The notes under the pieces were generated by a model. That model had not been told where the DNA came from, made no database searches, and saw nothing but the letters and a program-made list of their open reading frames with translations. From contig JACAXG010000251.1 in assembly GCA_018881555.1 (NCBI GenBank), positions 396,422-460,421 of the forward strand: DNA of 64,000 bases, in the 5' to 3' direction. The first letter of the stretch is position 1. Every line of letters starts with the position of its first letter. The DNA is from Amblyornis subalaris. Taxonomy: Eukaryota; Chordata; Aves; Passeriformes; Ptilonorhynchidae. Of the stretch, positions 23,263-36,200 are shown in pieces. Position numbers and translations under genes: made by a program.

Positions 23263-23374
23263 AGCCACCCAGGATTGGCTCTGCTGGACATGGAGGAAGC
23301 TTCTGGCAGCTCCTCACAGAATCCACCTCTGTAGCCCTCCTGCTACCAAAGCTTGTACATGCAAACCCAATACA
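23263..23374 (-). mobile_element. ERVL-type LTR (minus sense), 5' part after the nested insertion
   Basis: Continuation of the LTR at 21660-22577. It contains the reverse complement of the family's first 110 bases: 'aggaagcttctggcagctcc', 'tgtagccctcctgctaccaaa' and the terminus 'aacccaataca' ending at 23374. These match, in reverse, the start of the sister copy (TGTATTGGATTTGCATAG..., 4546 onward). The first six bases are the right copy of the AGCCAC duplication. Confidence 0.87.
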
Positions 23375-26013
23375 CACACCATATATCTCATTTGTGTGTT
23401 AAATCTCAATGTGAGAGCCACGCTGCCATCTCTAGAACATGCAAGGAAAGTAATTCACCTCATATTTCACATGGAAAAAATACCAGTCACCACATTACTC
23501 TCAAAAGGGGAGTTTGTATTACTCTATATACTTTATTATGTACTATACACTATATCTGATACATACACTACATACTATATACTATGCTGTATATAGTATT
23601 TCTCAGGGTAGAAGGTGGGAGGGGGAATCAGTTGATGTGTGTGTTAGGTAGAGAGAAATGAGCTAAGCTATCTGGTTAGCTGCATGAGTCTGTAAGACAG
23701 GAAGAGAGGTGAAATATATATTGTTCTTTTCCTACCACCTTTATGGGATTCCCTGAGAAGTTTGATCTCAGTATGTGTTTTTATGTATAGAAAAAAATTA
23801 GTAGATTTGCGTTGGTCTTTTAAAACTATCATTCAAGTCTGGAATATCTGAGTTTGGGTTAGGAATATGATACTTTCATCTCCTTGACTAATAGATTTTA
23901 ATATTCAGTTGTCTGCTAGAGTAAACTAGCAATTTCAGACAGAGTAGGAGAAATACAGTCATTATTTTTACCTTTCACCAAATATCCAATAAGGGAAAAT
24001 ATCTATTTTATGGAAAGCATTGAGAAATTCTTCATGGCTAATATTTCAATACTTGCTGACAAATGAGAAGGCAAAGATAGAACTAAACTTTCAATCTGAT
24101 TTTATTTTAAGAATTTTGTTAAGACTCTATTGTGATAGGGAGCTAAAGACCACCTACAAACAAGATTTCAGGTGCCGTAAGTTTTAAAAATAGTGTTGCA
24201 GAGAGCAAAAAGTTTTTTAAATAAAAAAATGCAATTATAAATGAGACTATGGAATTTTATTTTAAAAAATGAGATTTGACCTACCAAAATGTTGAGAACT
24301 GGTGAGCCATAATTAATAATTTTGCTCTGTCACTAAAAGGGATACTATTGATTCGGATTGTAGATAAAACTTGAAATATGATATCTAAGACAGAGGACAA
24401 GCTCCTAGTATGCTAGGCCTAATATATGAAGGATTTGGCTATGAAAAAAGTTTATCCTGATTCTGAATTAGTCATCAGTGTGTATTTTTACATATAAAAT
24501 CCATTTTATAGTTTAAATGCAACCTTATTGATCTGATGGAAAGCTTCACAGTAAGAAAAATATAGCTAATATTTAATAAAATTATTATAACCGTACTGGG
24601 AAGATTGAATACAAAATCATCTATTGCATGCCATTTCTTGATTTTTAAAAAAATGTCTAAAGGACTACATGTTTGTACACTGTCATGTATAAATTTAATA
24701 CTGCTAAAAATATAAAATTTTATCTTATATAATTCGTATATCAACCAGCCCAGTATACACTACTTACCCCACTTGTGATACTAATTTTTCTATTTGTCAT
24801 TATCTGTACATTTTTCTATATCTTGGAATATTCTTCAAGATCTATTTATTAATATTTGATTTTTAGATTAAAATTATCTGATGAAAATATCTGTTGGAGA
24901 ATACATCTCTTTGGTTAGGATTTCAATCTTATTCAGTAATAGTTCTGTCACAATTCTCGTCTTTGTCTTACGGTATTTTGTATATGCTTGCACGTTTCTC
25001 AGACACACATTCAGTAATGGATTATAAAATCGTACATTTAGTGGAACTTTTCCTTCACTTCACACCTGGCTGTTTTCAATGGTTTTGCTGTTTAGGGACT
25101 TTCAAATCTCAGGAGAGTTCTTTATGTTCCGCACTCAATTCAACAGAGTTCTGACATGGATGACCATTTATATTTTTGCATCCTTACAAAGCAAGTTTCA
25201 CACTCTTGCTTGATAATACAGAAAATTATGTATATCCTAACCAATCGCTATAAAATTACATTATAATCACAACTATTACAGAAAAATAAAAGCTATTTTG
25301 TATAAACAAGAAGGAAGAATACAACTGAGATACCTGCTGCTTGAAGGAAATATTGTTTATCACTTTTTGCATTCTTCACATATGGTATCATTTGAAAATG
25401 ATGGTAGCCTACTGATATGTGGTGCTATTATTCTTTTTCTCAGAATTAGTGTATTTCTCTCCTTCAAAAGTTCTGTTACAAGCTGCTTGTAAAGGTAATG
25501 TAATGAGCAGTTACTTAATATATCCCATTTTTCTCATGTCTCAAGGCCACTTACTGTAAAAATACATTACCAGTTCAGAAGTTCTGTATCTCAGAAAAAA
25601 AATGAAGAAAAGCAGGACAGTAAGAGTTTACAATCATTCCGTCAGAAAGAGATATAATTTCTGAAGAAAATAGTCTTATTTATAAATTGTAGCTTTGAAA
25701 ATATTACTTTACTACACAATTGCAAATACATTTTTTTCTAAACTGATTTAATGTAAATTTCAATTGATACTCTTAATGACTCAGACTTTAAAGGACCAAA
25801 GCACAAGATACTTTTACCTTTTCTGTTAACTGAAACTCCATTTTAAATTACTTCCCATTAACAGATTTTTATTAACATAATAATTTCAATAAGAAGTAAA
25901 AAGAACAGGTATATTTTGTGTACTGAACACTGTACACTAAAAAGTGCATTGATTTAATTTTATTAAAATTATTCATGTAACCCCACAAACAATGTTAAAA
26001 CAGAATTATTTCA
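23375..26013. other. Unassigned AT-rich DNA with a TA-rich tract
   Basis: No gene or transposable element is recognised. A TA-rich degenerate tract with repeated TACTATA/TACATAC words lies at 23518-23600. The rest is ordinary AT-rich DNA with short frames. Confidence 0.5.
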
Positions 26014-26940
26014 CAGAGTCACAGAATGGTTTACACCTGAAGGGACCTTTGAGTGTCATTTGGTCTAATGTCCAGTTCAAGCAAGGTCAGCTACAGCAGG
26101 TTGTCCAGGACCTTGTCCAGAGGGCTCAAACAACTCCAAGGATGGAGACTCTACAACCTCCCTCAGAAATCTGTGCCAGTGGTCAGTCACTCAAATGGTA
26201 AAAAACTGTTCCCTGATGTTCAGACATAACATCCTGTCTTTCAGTTGGTGTCCATTGCTTCTTGTCCTGTCATGGTTGTACTGAAATGAGTCTGGCTCCA
26301 TATGCTTTACATCCTCCCTGCAGACGTTTGCATACATTGATGAGATTCCCCCCGAGCCAAGGCTAAACAACCCCAGCACTCTCAGCCTTTTCTCATATGT
26401 GAGGTACTTCAGTCCTGTCATCATCTTTCTGGCCTTGTGCTGGGTTTGTTCCAGGAAGTCTATACTTTTTCTTGTAGTGTGGAACCCAAAACTGGACATA
26501 GTACTCTAGATATGACCTCACCAGTGCTGTGTAAAGAGGAAGTATCACCTTCCTTGAGGTGTTGGCACTGCTTTCATGATAACCCTTTTCTGCAAGGCTA
26601 TATTGCTGGCTCATGTTAAATTTTGTGCCTACCAGGACACATAGGTCTTCTAAGAAGAGTTGCTTTCCATCCAGTTTGCCCCCAGGTGTGTACCAGTATC
26701 TGGCATTATTCCTCTCCAGGTCCAGAACTTCCCGTTTCCCTTTCTTGAACTTCTGAGAAGTTCACCATGGAATCTTCCAAAGAGATCTCTGAAGTGGTTA
26801 AAATCTGCTGAAAGTCCTGAAAGCCTACATTTTGTCCTACTTCCTGCTTTCAAGATCTTGAATTCCATGATCACTGCATCCAGAGCTTACCTCTGCTTTC
26901 ATATCCATGTCCAGTTCTTCCACAATCACCTCTGTTAGGA
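26014..26940 (-). mobile_element. CR1 LINE with internal deletion (endonuclease end joined to RT C-terminus)
   Basis: Minus-strand CR1. The 3' terminus is at the left (cacagagtcacagaatgg, 26014 onward), then the 3' region and RT C-terminal coding region. At about 26765 the element jumps, in minus sense, to the end of the AP-endonuclease domain. A minus frame at 26650-26874 reads IMEFKILKAGSR (endonuclease C-terminus) and leads within 45 residues into GKFWTWRGIMPDTGTHLGANW (the RT C-terminal region of CR1). The linker and most of the RT, several hundred residues, are missing between them. An SDH triplet typical of the catalytic site is readable just upstream (about 26876-26900) in another frame, so a frameshift is also present. 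Dead element. Confidence 0.85.
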
Positions 26941-26984
26941 AGCTGCTGTTAGAGTAGTCCATAAATTTCCATGATTGTTTGTAC

Positions 26985-27370
26985 AATATTATGTTGTCCT
27001 TTCAGCAGACATCCCCCATAAGGACCAGAGCTTATAAACATAGACTTTTTCCTGTTGTTTGAAGAAGGTCTCAGCTACCCTTGGTGAGGGACTACAGCCA
27101 TGAGCAGTCCATGCCAGAGCAGAGGAGCAGTAAGAAGCAAGTAGCAGTTGAGGAAAAGAAGCAAGAAGTGGGGAGCAGCAGAAAGAAACCACTAGAACCC
27201 AATATCAACCTTCTGCATCTGCCATTGTTCACCAAAGTAGNTTGGAGGGACTAAGCATAAGGTGTGTTGAAAACAAGGGGTGTTTGCACCAGGAACAGGA
27301 CAGGAGATAAGTTGCACTGAGCTGAACTTGGGGAAGGGGCAGAAAAGTGTCTCCTCAACTGTTTATTTAT
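26985..27370 (+). mobile_element. Possible LTR fragment
   Basis: A less AT-rich stretch with GAGCAG-rich blocks (27096-27180), a 'ttctgcatctgccattgttcacc' segment (near 27211) and a 'ttgcactgagctgaacttgggg' segment (near 27311). The texture resembles bird LTR bodies, and I believe I recognise the downstream part. Neither termini nor a TSD could be found, so family, strand and ends are uncertain. One N lies at 27241. Confidence 0.35.
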
Positions 27371-28828
27371 ATGACTTATTTTTCCCTTCAATACCCAAAT
27401 CATAAATTAATACTTTGCTAATTGACAACAAGTTAATTTAACTGAATAGAGTCTGGTTTCACACCAGATTTCATATGGGGCAATAAAAGTAAGGAGCTGG
27501 ACATGCTGAATAAATGTAATCACTGAGCCAAACTTCATTCCTCTTCTATTTTCCTCTACTCCTGTTATAGAATTCACAATAATTTTATAAATAATAAAAT
27601 GCATTTGCTTGTTTATTACAGCATTTCTTTTTTTTTCCCCTCAGAGAAACATACAGTCTAAGCAGTTTCTAATCTCTTTTACAGATGTATCCTATTTACA
27701 TTCAAAATGAAATAACATTATTCATATTGTCTAATATAAAAATATGAAAACAATTTATCGGAAATTTTTTATCATCTTTTACTATGTAAATATTTTTATT
27801 TTACGTTTAAATACTAACATAAAAAATGAAAGAAAACCCAAAATAGAGACAAATCAAAGATTAAAATATAAAATAGTGATAAAGCTTAAATACTTGTCTG
27901 CAAATGGAAAAAGAGAAAAATGGTTGGGTATCTATCTCAGAACTATTCAAGGACATGTTTTTATTTTCTTTGCAGGATACCTTAGGAGGTAGAAAGTCCA
28001 TAGAAAGCAAGACTGTCTGAATTCAGTGACAATCTTATCAAGCGCAGATCATATATATATATAATTTTATATATATAATTAAGTATAGTCAAGTTAATTG
28101 TGTTAAATCTATATATTAAGTAACATATATTATATGATATATATAATATATATTATATATCTAATATATAATATATATATGAAATATTTATCCAAGGTAG
28201 CCAGATTTTAATATTATGACAAAAATGTTGGTATAGTATAAAGTATCTTGGATAATTATAACTTCCATAAGTAATAATTTTCTTACTATGATGTTAAATA
28301 TTTCATGAGGTATTCCAATAATCTAAATCCTGACAGAATTGAATGCTTTGACCAATGATACAGAAAATCAGTCTTAGAAAGTTAGCATCAGTAGAATCAG
28401 AACTCAGATTTCTTGACAAGCATATTAGAGTTTCTTATTTATCATGGAAATAGATTATTTACTTTTTGTCAGATTATTTGAAATGCTTATATAATATATT
28501 TTGCTGACATTGTCTATCTGTGCCTAGTAAAGAACTTATGAAGCCAGCTACTTCATCATTCTTTACATTTGGGGTGCTGGGCCATGACTGGAACATGGTG
28601 TGCTCAGCATTACTCACTTGATAACCAGTGCTGATTGACATACTGAAGTAGCTCGAGCCCTGTGTAAGTAATTTGTATATTACTTGTGGTTTAGACTGAG
28701 ACTAAATAGACAAAGATGGTTCAGAAGATCCATCCTTCTTCGTTAGACTCCCTCGAAACTTGACATAGAACGCTGACTTGAAGCATATAAGGAAAAATGT
28801 TTTTACCTTTTCGCACCTCACTCACTAG
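27371..28828. other. Unassigned AT-rich DNA with an AT-dinucleotide tract
   Basis: No gene or transposable element is recognised. An imperfect (AT)n/(TA)n tract with several self-complementary blocks lies at 28051-28182. Confidence 0.5.
28051..28182. repeat. Imperfect AT-dinucleotide tract
   Basis: About 130 bp made almost wholly of A and T, with runs such as ATATATATATA and TATATATTATATAT and a central non-repetitive gap at about 28083-28110. Such DNA is prone to cruciform formation and assembly error. Confidence 0.85.
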
Positions 28829-29410
28829 TGTACCGGGTCTGTCTGGAATGGATTCAATTCTCTTTATAGCAGCCCTTGTGGTGCTGTGCTTTGGATCTGT
28901 GGCTAAAATAGTGTTGACAGTACCCCCGTGTTTAGACCATTTCTGAGGAGTGCTTGCACAGTTGTGGCTCTCCATCACCACCACTCTTTTCAGCAAGTAG
29001 GTTGAGGTCAAACTAGAGGTTGGGAGGAAGTGTTGACAGTATAATTATCTCAAATTGACCAAAGGGATGTTTCATACTACATGACATCAAGCTCAGCCAT
29101 AAAATCTCAGGGCAAGAAGGAGGAGGAGACATTCATGGTTATGGTGTTTGTGCTCCCAAGAAACTGTTATCCATGTTGTGGCCCTGCCTTCCAAGAAGTG
29201 GCACATCTGCCTGCTAATGGGAAGTGGTGAAGGATTTCCTTGGTTAGCTTTCCTTGTGCACACAATTTTTGCTGTTAAATTGTCTTTATCCCAATCTTGT
29301 CTTTCCAATACATTTTTTTCTCGACCTGAAGGACAAGGGAGAGAGGGATGGAGCAAGGGATGGAGAACTTGGATGGGTGTTTGGCTGTTGGTTAGGGTCA
29401 ATCCAACTCA
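28829..29410 (+). mobile_element. Avian ERV LTR, plus sense, diverged
   Basis: Starts TGTACCGGGTCTG at 28829 and ends AATCCAACTCA at 29410. It is colinear with the minus-sense LTRs at 55658-56220 and 8873-9393. Landmarks: a 'gtgctgtgctttggat' stretch (28881), a 'gaccaaagggatgtttcatac' stretch (29058) followed by a TATA-like CATAAAA (29098-29104), and 'ttaaattgtctttatccc' (29275), the usual 3' part of this LTR type. No internal sequence is seen on either side and the flanking 5-mers (ACTAG, GATGG) do not match, so it is probably an old solo LTR whose TSD has decayed. Antisense frames of about 100 residues are by-products. Confidence 0.75.
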
Positions 29411-31164
29411 GATGGTGTGTACATATTGATTATTTTCAACCCTTTAGCTAACACGAACAGCTATGTAGCTACTGAAGGAGAGGTTGTGTCATACTTTCAA
29501 TACATCAAAAACACATGGTTTATATTTTCACTGTGGTGTCTACTTTCATATTTATTAATTGTGCTTTTACTTGAGCATTTTGTATGAGTGACATCTAGAT
29601 CTACATCAGGCTATATCTTTACCTTTTTTCTTTACCTTGAACTAATTGGATAATTTTAAAATTACAACTTTTAGAGTAGGTCATAGCTCATACATTTTTA
29701 AAAATCAGAGTATGTTACGACCTATAAATGCAGGAAGCTCTTCAGAAGTATGGAAAATTTCATGTTTTGCTGAGAAAGGCAAAAACTTGACTTTTTAAAA
29801 ATTATTCTTTAAAGTAAAAGAAAAAATATATACTGGTGAATACATCAGAAAGAAACATGTGTAATTGCAACCAATGTAATTGCAAAATACTTTTTGATTC
29901 ACCTGCTGTGATTGAATAAAATCCCCCTTTACCAGACGTATTAGTAGTCTAAAATGTTTCAGTGTTAACACAGGAATTCTGCATACTGGGACCTTCATGG
30001 GCTCCATGGTGTGATAAAGATTTATTTTCTGTTAACTTAATCGCTCTATTTACTGAATATTTCATATTTCTTATGCATTTTGGATGATGAAAAATTGGAC
30101 AATTTGCAAGCTGAAAATAATTAATGCATCAAATACTTACATTTTTCTTATTTACATATGTTATTAAAACAATATGCAAAGAAAAAAGCAAAAAAAAGAC
30201 TAGTTTTTATATATCTTTACATTCAGAAGATATAAAATGGCAAAATTAAGGTTACACATACAAGTCATTGTCTTCATGACTAGCCCATAATTAAATCGCA
30301 ACTTATTGATACTCACATAATAGGATATAATATTCAGTCCTTATTTCCAAAATTTTGTGTGCATATGCACATCTGATCCCTGACTGCAGTGCCAAATTTG
30401 ATCAAGTTGCAGCATTAATATGTTGATCAAATAATTTGTTCTGTGCGGGAAGGTTTAGAATGTCCAGATTTATTGGGAGATATATATATTTTTTTTTTCC
30501 AGTGCCTAGACCATCCCTAAAACTGAATTGTAAAGAGATTAGTTTATGGCCATGGAGTTTTAACTGACGTCTTAACCGATCGGATAAACATTGGATAGAA
30601 ATAAACAATAATGCCAGTATACTTACATTGAAATGAGTTAACACTAACTAATATGGAGCATATATTTTAAGTCATCCTTATTGGAGGGCAATGGCAGTGA
30701 ACTAATTATTAATCACAGTAGAGAATTTAAACTTTTCTCTGAAAATACAAATTTTAGTGGCNTTTTTTACAGTTATAATCTGCCTTGAAAACTGAGAATG
30801 TTTTTGTGGTTACTGATTCAGTCCATGAAAGTTAGATCAAAGAAATATCACTTTGTATTTCTCATGATGTGAGAAATTTTAATACCAATGCAAAAATACC
30901 TGTTAAAATGTCCATTCTTGTCTCAAAATGCCCACTAGTAGTCTGTTACTGGTGGCTTTATTAATTTTAGGGGGATTTCTGCACTGACTTTTTTAACTGG
31001 CCATTAAAATATCAAAACCTACACATTTGAAGGTATAATGTGTATTTTTATGTGCCCCAGCACTACAAGAATCTAATCTATTCTATTTTAAAATTACCAA
31101 AGGTTATCGGAGTTGCAAACTCTGTGAGAAAATCAGAGACATCTGGCCAGACTAGATAGACAGG
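29411..31164. other. Unassigned AT-rich DNA
   Basis: No gene or repeat is recognised in about 1.75 kb. One N lies at 30762. Confidence 0.5.
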
Positions 31165-31960
31165 ACTAGACCAACAGCATGAGGTTCAACAAGATCAAGT
31201 GTCGGGTCCTACACTTTGGCAGAAATAATCCCATGCAGCACTACAGGCTGGGGGCANANTGGCTGGAAAGCAGCCCAGCGAAATCCACCAGGGGTGCTAG
31301 CAGACAGCCAGCTGAACACAAGCCAGCGTGTGCCCAGGTGGCCAAGAATGCCAATGGCATCCTGGCTTGTATCAAGAATAGCGTGTCCAGAAGGAATAGG
31401 GAAGTGATTCTTCTCCTGTAGCAGCACTGGTGAGGCCACACCTTGAGTATTGCATCCTGTTCTGGGCACCTCAGTTCAGAAAGGACACTGTGGTGTTGGA
31501 GCAGGTCCAGAGAAGGGCAACAACGCTGGGAAAGAGTCTGGAGCATGTCCTATGAGAAGTGGCTGAGGAGATGAGGTTGTTTAGCCTGTAGTAGAGGAGG
31601 GTCAGAGGTGACCTTATCACTCTCTACAACTGCCTGAAAGGAGGGTGTAGCCAGGTGAGGATCAGCCTCTTCTCCCAGGCAATTAGCAATAGGATGAGAG
31701 GTTATAGTCTTAAGACGCATTAGGGGAGGTTTAGGTTGGATATTAGGAAGAAATTCTTCACAGAAAGGGTGATTAGGTATTGGAATGGGCTTGCCAGGGA
31801 GATGGTGGAGTCACCATCCCTGGAGGTGTTTAAGGAAAGTCTGGATCTGGCACTTAGTGCCATGGTCTAGTTGACAAGGTGGTGTTGGTTCTAAGGTTGG
31901 TCTGGATGATCTCAGAGGTCTTTTCCAACCTAATTGATTCTGTGATTCTGTGAAAAGAAG
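31165..31960 (+). mobile_element. CR1 LINE, 3' portion
   Basis: Plus-strand CR1. It begins in the RT C-terminal region (coding MRFNKIKCRVLHFGRNNP at 31179 onward), passes through the '[12 protein letters not shown]' type region (31440-31475) in a shifted frame, and reaches the 3' terminus (aacctaattgattctgtgattctgtga, ending about 31954). It is less diverged than most CR1 copies here. Two Ns (31257 and 31259) fall in the coding part. 5'-truncated. Confidence 0.94.
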
Positions 31961-32237
31961 TCCTTTTCTAAAAAATTGGTTATATTTTACAATGCAAAAT
32001 CAAACAAAAAGCCAATTATTATTTCAAATATATTGTGATTCTAGGTAGTTTAATGTTAGACTTTGTGTGTTATTAAAAACAACTTCATGTTCATGGATGT
32101 GAGAGAGATAAACTACAAACTTAGATTCTCGTGTGTGGGTAAGTCCTGGGCATGGCTCTTCTGCTATATTTTATTTTAGAAGACTAGATAGCAGAAGTTG
32201 TTTTTCTCTATTAAATGTTCAGTCGTTCAGAGACTTA

Positions 32238-32318
32238 GAAATCATATTATATGATTTCTTATAACTTACTATATAAGTTATAATATAACTAAGTTAATAA
32301 ATAAGTTATAATATAACT
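32238..32318. repeat. AT-rich hairpin followed by a tandem pair
   Basis: GAAATCATA (32238-32246) and TATGATTTC (32250-32258) form a perfect 9-bp inverted repeat with a 3-base spacer. ATAAGTTATAATATAACT then occurs at 32273-32290 and again at 32301-32318, an exact 18-bp repeat with a 28-bp period that is itself partly palindromic. Confidence 0.8.
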
Positions 32319-33240
32319 TAAATGTTCAAATTTTGCCAATACTTGAGGACAAACTTTGGAATACAATGCAATATTTTAGTAAAATAAATTCTATATTGAA
32401 GAGGTAAGAGGAACTGATTATTTACTTAGTTCGTAAGTAATCAGACAGAGGTTGAAAACTTCGTATTAATCTCAATGGTCTCACAGAGATTACCTATTTG
32501 TTCTCATCTCTTGATGCTTCTGGTGCCATTTTAACCTAACTGCAGTTTAAAAAGTAGTTCAAAAACACTGGATAACATAACATTTCATTTCTTAATTTTG
32601 TAACTATATGAAGTTCATACATTTTGAAACTGAAGTACATTTTATTTCTTGTCTGGACTTTACAGTCTCTGGGAGTTACACATAATTATGTTTAATCCTT
32701 CCCACTGCTGACTCAGAGTACTATCTCAATGTGGAGAGACAGCTGTTTCTCCTGAGTTTGTTCTCCAGTCTTCATTTTTTTAAAAACTACAGGTGAGTTA
32801 TCTATATTTCAAAGAAAGATGACCTTTGCTTGATTTAAATGGAATCTTTCAGTATCTGAAATGAGAAAGTGATTAAAGTTTTGCTTGATAGGTAAGATGT
32901 ATTTTAAAAGCAGATAAGCTTAAAGGTCAGACACTGTCAAATGAAGGATTTTGACTTTTTAATATTTAAATACTTCATAAGAATCATGGTTTATGCATGC
33001 CTGGCACTCTTTTTAAGTTCTGAAATAAAATTGTTCTGCATTTGCAAAAGATTCACCTTTGAATATTAGCTAAATTTTGATATTGCGTGAGCAATTACTT
33101 TGCAGCATTTGCTCTTCCTGCTTCATCTGAGACAGGAAGTTTTCCTGGTCTTTCTGTCAAATAATTTAAAAATAATATCTCCAAAGAACATGAAGTAACA
33201 CCTGAATTAACAGGTTAAAACAGCTCCAGCTGTTCTTTTT

Positions 33241-33260
33241 TATAGATCTTCGGATCTATA
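33241..33260. repeat. Perfect hairpin with TTCG loop
   Basis: TATAGATC, then TTCG, then GATCTATA: an exact 8-bp stem closed by C-G around a TTCG tetraloop, a combination known to be unusually stable in RNA. A degenerate copy of the first half (TATAGATCTTCAGAT) follows from about 33275. No transcription evidence. Confidence 0.8.
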
Positions 33261-36200
33261 TTGATCTATTTCTTATAGATCTTCAGATTACTTAAATTCA
33301 GGAATTTTTAATGCAATTAATAAATTACTGTTAAACAGAGTGCAACATTTTCATAAAGAGTGTGTTATTTTGGGGACTGTAAATTGTGTGTTTTAGCAGA
33401 CTAAATTTTTTTGAATGTACAACATGAGATTGACAGAGGTCATCAGAGTTATGAAACCAAATTTTGTGGAATCACAAGCAAATAACTATAATTTTTAACC
33501 TATATAAGAGACCACCAACTATCCAGAACTATAAGCCACAAGGAGATTTTTAAAGATAAAAGATTGAAAAATCCCCAACAACTGATATTTTCTTTAGTGC
33601 CATAATCTTAATTTCATAAAACTGTATCTGGAGGATGCTATAAAGCAAGAAATCTGTTTTTCTACTTTTTTTTCCAATACATACTTATTTTTTATTTTCA
33701 TTTCTTATCTATAGTGATTTACTCTAATCTAAGGTATGGTAATGTTATAGTTCTTTCAGATGTTTGTGACTGATGAAAAATAAAGAAGGATTTATCACCA
33801 AACTTCAGAAAAACAATTTTGATCATACCAAAGAACAATTTGTCCTTCTTGCTTTATGTTGAAATACATGTATTTTGAAAGGATTAAGACAGAAAAAAGA
33901 ATTTAAAGAATTTGACAGATAAAAAAGTATGATTAATATATAATGTACTAAAACCTCAAAGACCAGATCTCCCTTAATTTTAGGAAGAGAAACAATTTTT
34001 GAAGCTTAATTTGCCCTGTTCTGCCCCTTTCAAAAGGAATCATATTAATCGTTCTCAATTTCTGTCAGCCTTGCTACATCTTCCCTTGAGCAATCTAAGT
34101 TTCCCTTTCTACAACATTGCTGATACAAGTAATAAATGATATATTTATTTTGGACTAAAATGAGAATTTCATTATCATCACAATCACTACTTTTTTTCAA
34201 CTTTGGTATAAGTGAGTACTGCTTTCATTGGATAATCACCACTAAGGTAAAAATAGTAAGCCTTGCAGTTGGTCTGCTGGTTGTTTCACAGAAAAAGTTG
34301 CTAAAAATTGTTTTCTAGAATCATCTATAAAATAGATGGTGCTTTCCCCAGGAAACTAAAGTTTTCAGTTTTCATATATTTTCATTTATTTTTTATTTTT
34401 TGCTTCTTTCCCTCATAGGTATTATTATTTGTAGCCAACACTGGAGATTTAGAGCAGATTTTTTGTCTTGAACATTATAAGTTTTTACTGTCACATAATA
34501 GGCGTTTCACATAGTTTTAATTCTATTTTTGTTACCTTTTTTTTTCCTTAACACTGAGACACTTTCACATATGCTATTGTTCTACTACTTTTCCCCTTAT
34601 TTCTCTTCTTCCTAAACAGTTGAAGCCTTCAATACCTCTGGTTCAAATGTAATTTGTTATTAGTTATTAGTATTTTCTGTAAAGTCTGTTTATGTCTTGA
34701 ATCAGAGTTGTTAATTCTCCGTTTTAATGCCAAGGCTTCTCAAACTAGGATAGAAACATTGTAGTTGTTTTTAATCTTACCTTTCCAACTTACTGGATGA
34801 AATACCTTCCTGATATGTATTCATCAATTTCAGTCTTTCCCTTAAAATTCTATTCTCTCTTCATCTATGACTATGTTTCCTTGGTTTTGGTTTTTGTTTT
34901 GTGATGTGGGGTTTTTGTTGTTATTTTTATTTCTTGCCCTTAGATTGATCCCTGAGTATATTTCTTCTAGCTACTCACTTCGAGTTCAGTATTTGACAAA
35001 ATTAATGTCTTCAGGGTAAATATATGAGGGGAAAAATACATAGCTTTGTTTTTCAACCATTTGTTACCTTCCATATTTTGCTAAACTCCCCTATTTTCCT
35101 GTATCCTGAGAACAGAAGAAATCCTACAAAGATAATTTTAAGTTCCTTAAGTATTTTCCCAGGTTGTGTAAACTTATCCTTGACCCACATAAAAAAGAAA
35201 AAAAATCTGAATTCACACTCTGAATATGAAGTTCTTTTCTTTCTGTCACCAGGTTTCTTTTCAACCACAAGAGAATGCCATAAATAGTAAGTCCCATGAG
35301 GCAAGTAGCACTAATTTCACCTACTGTAAAATGTTGAAAATTTGATGTCAAAACAAAGTTGTAACTTTGAACAATTAACTGCTACACAATTAACAATTTT
35401 AATGAATCTCTAATTCAGTCATTTCCCACATGGTGTCTTTAATTAACCCTTAACAAAAGAGAACAGCACTTCAGAGTCTGAAATAAACAGAGAAGGAAAC
35501 AATACCTGCATAATCTGTTTTCAAAGACATTAAAAATGGCCTATGTATCTAGTTCAATCTTAGCTGGTGGACTTTGTTTCCAATTCTGAACTTGAATTCT
35601 GAATTCCAATTCTGAATTCAATGAGTAATTATTAAAGCATCTGCTCTTTAGATGGCAGGCTGAGAATGGCACTCTGGCCAAACTGAGAGAAAATTATGCT
35701 ATAACAAAGGAAAATGGGTTAATACATGATGTCTGAATTCTATTTATACTTGTGTGAAAGCATAGATACCATTCTTCATCCACCTTTTCCCCTGACTGCA
35801 GGTGAGTAAAGAGCTTTAATTTTCCTAATAAAAATTGGACCTGCTAAATTATTAGCTTTGATAATAATCTATGTTTCAGAGCTTGAGTATCCTCTAGAAC
35901 TGCAGCATTAAAAAGATATAGAAGACAGGAAAACATATGTTTCAAGTGGTGAACTTCAGAAATGTTCATGAAGCTGTGCTAAAACATGAAACCTCAAACT
36001 GTGGAATGAGTAGTGTGCAGTACAAATAATGAGTTTCTTCCCATTACCACATATCCATTTTTAAAGTAACATTCTTTTACTTTCTTTTCACCCTTTTTGA
36101 TGTTTTAAAAAATATTCAGCCTACACTAGCCTCTCCAAACCTCCTGTGCTTTCTTCCTTTTTTTGCAATTTTTTAAAATATATATTTTATTTTTTTAATC

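Noticed and set aside
28829..29410. Frames of 93-102 residues in both directions
   Set aside because: They lie within an LTR and overlap on opposite strands; no domain.
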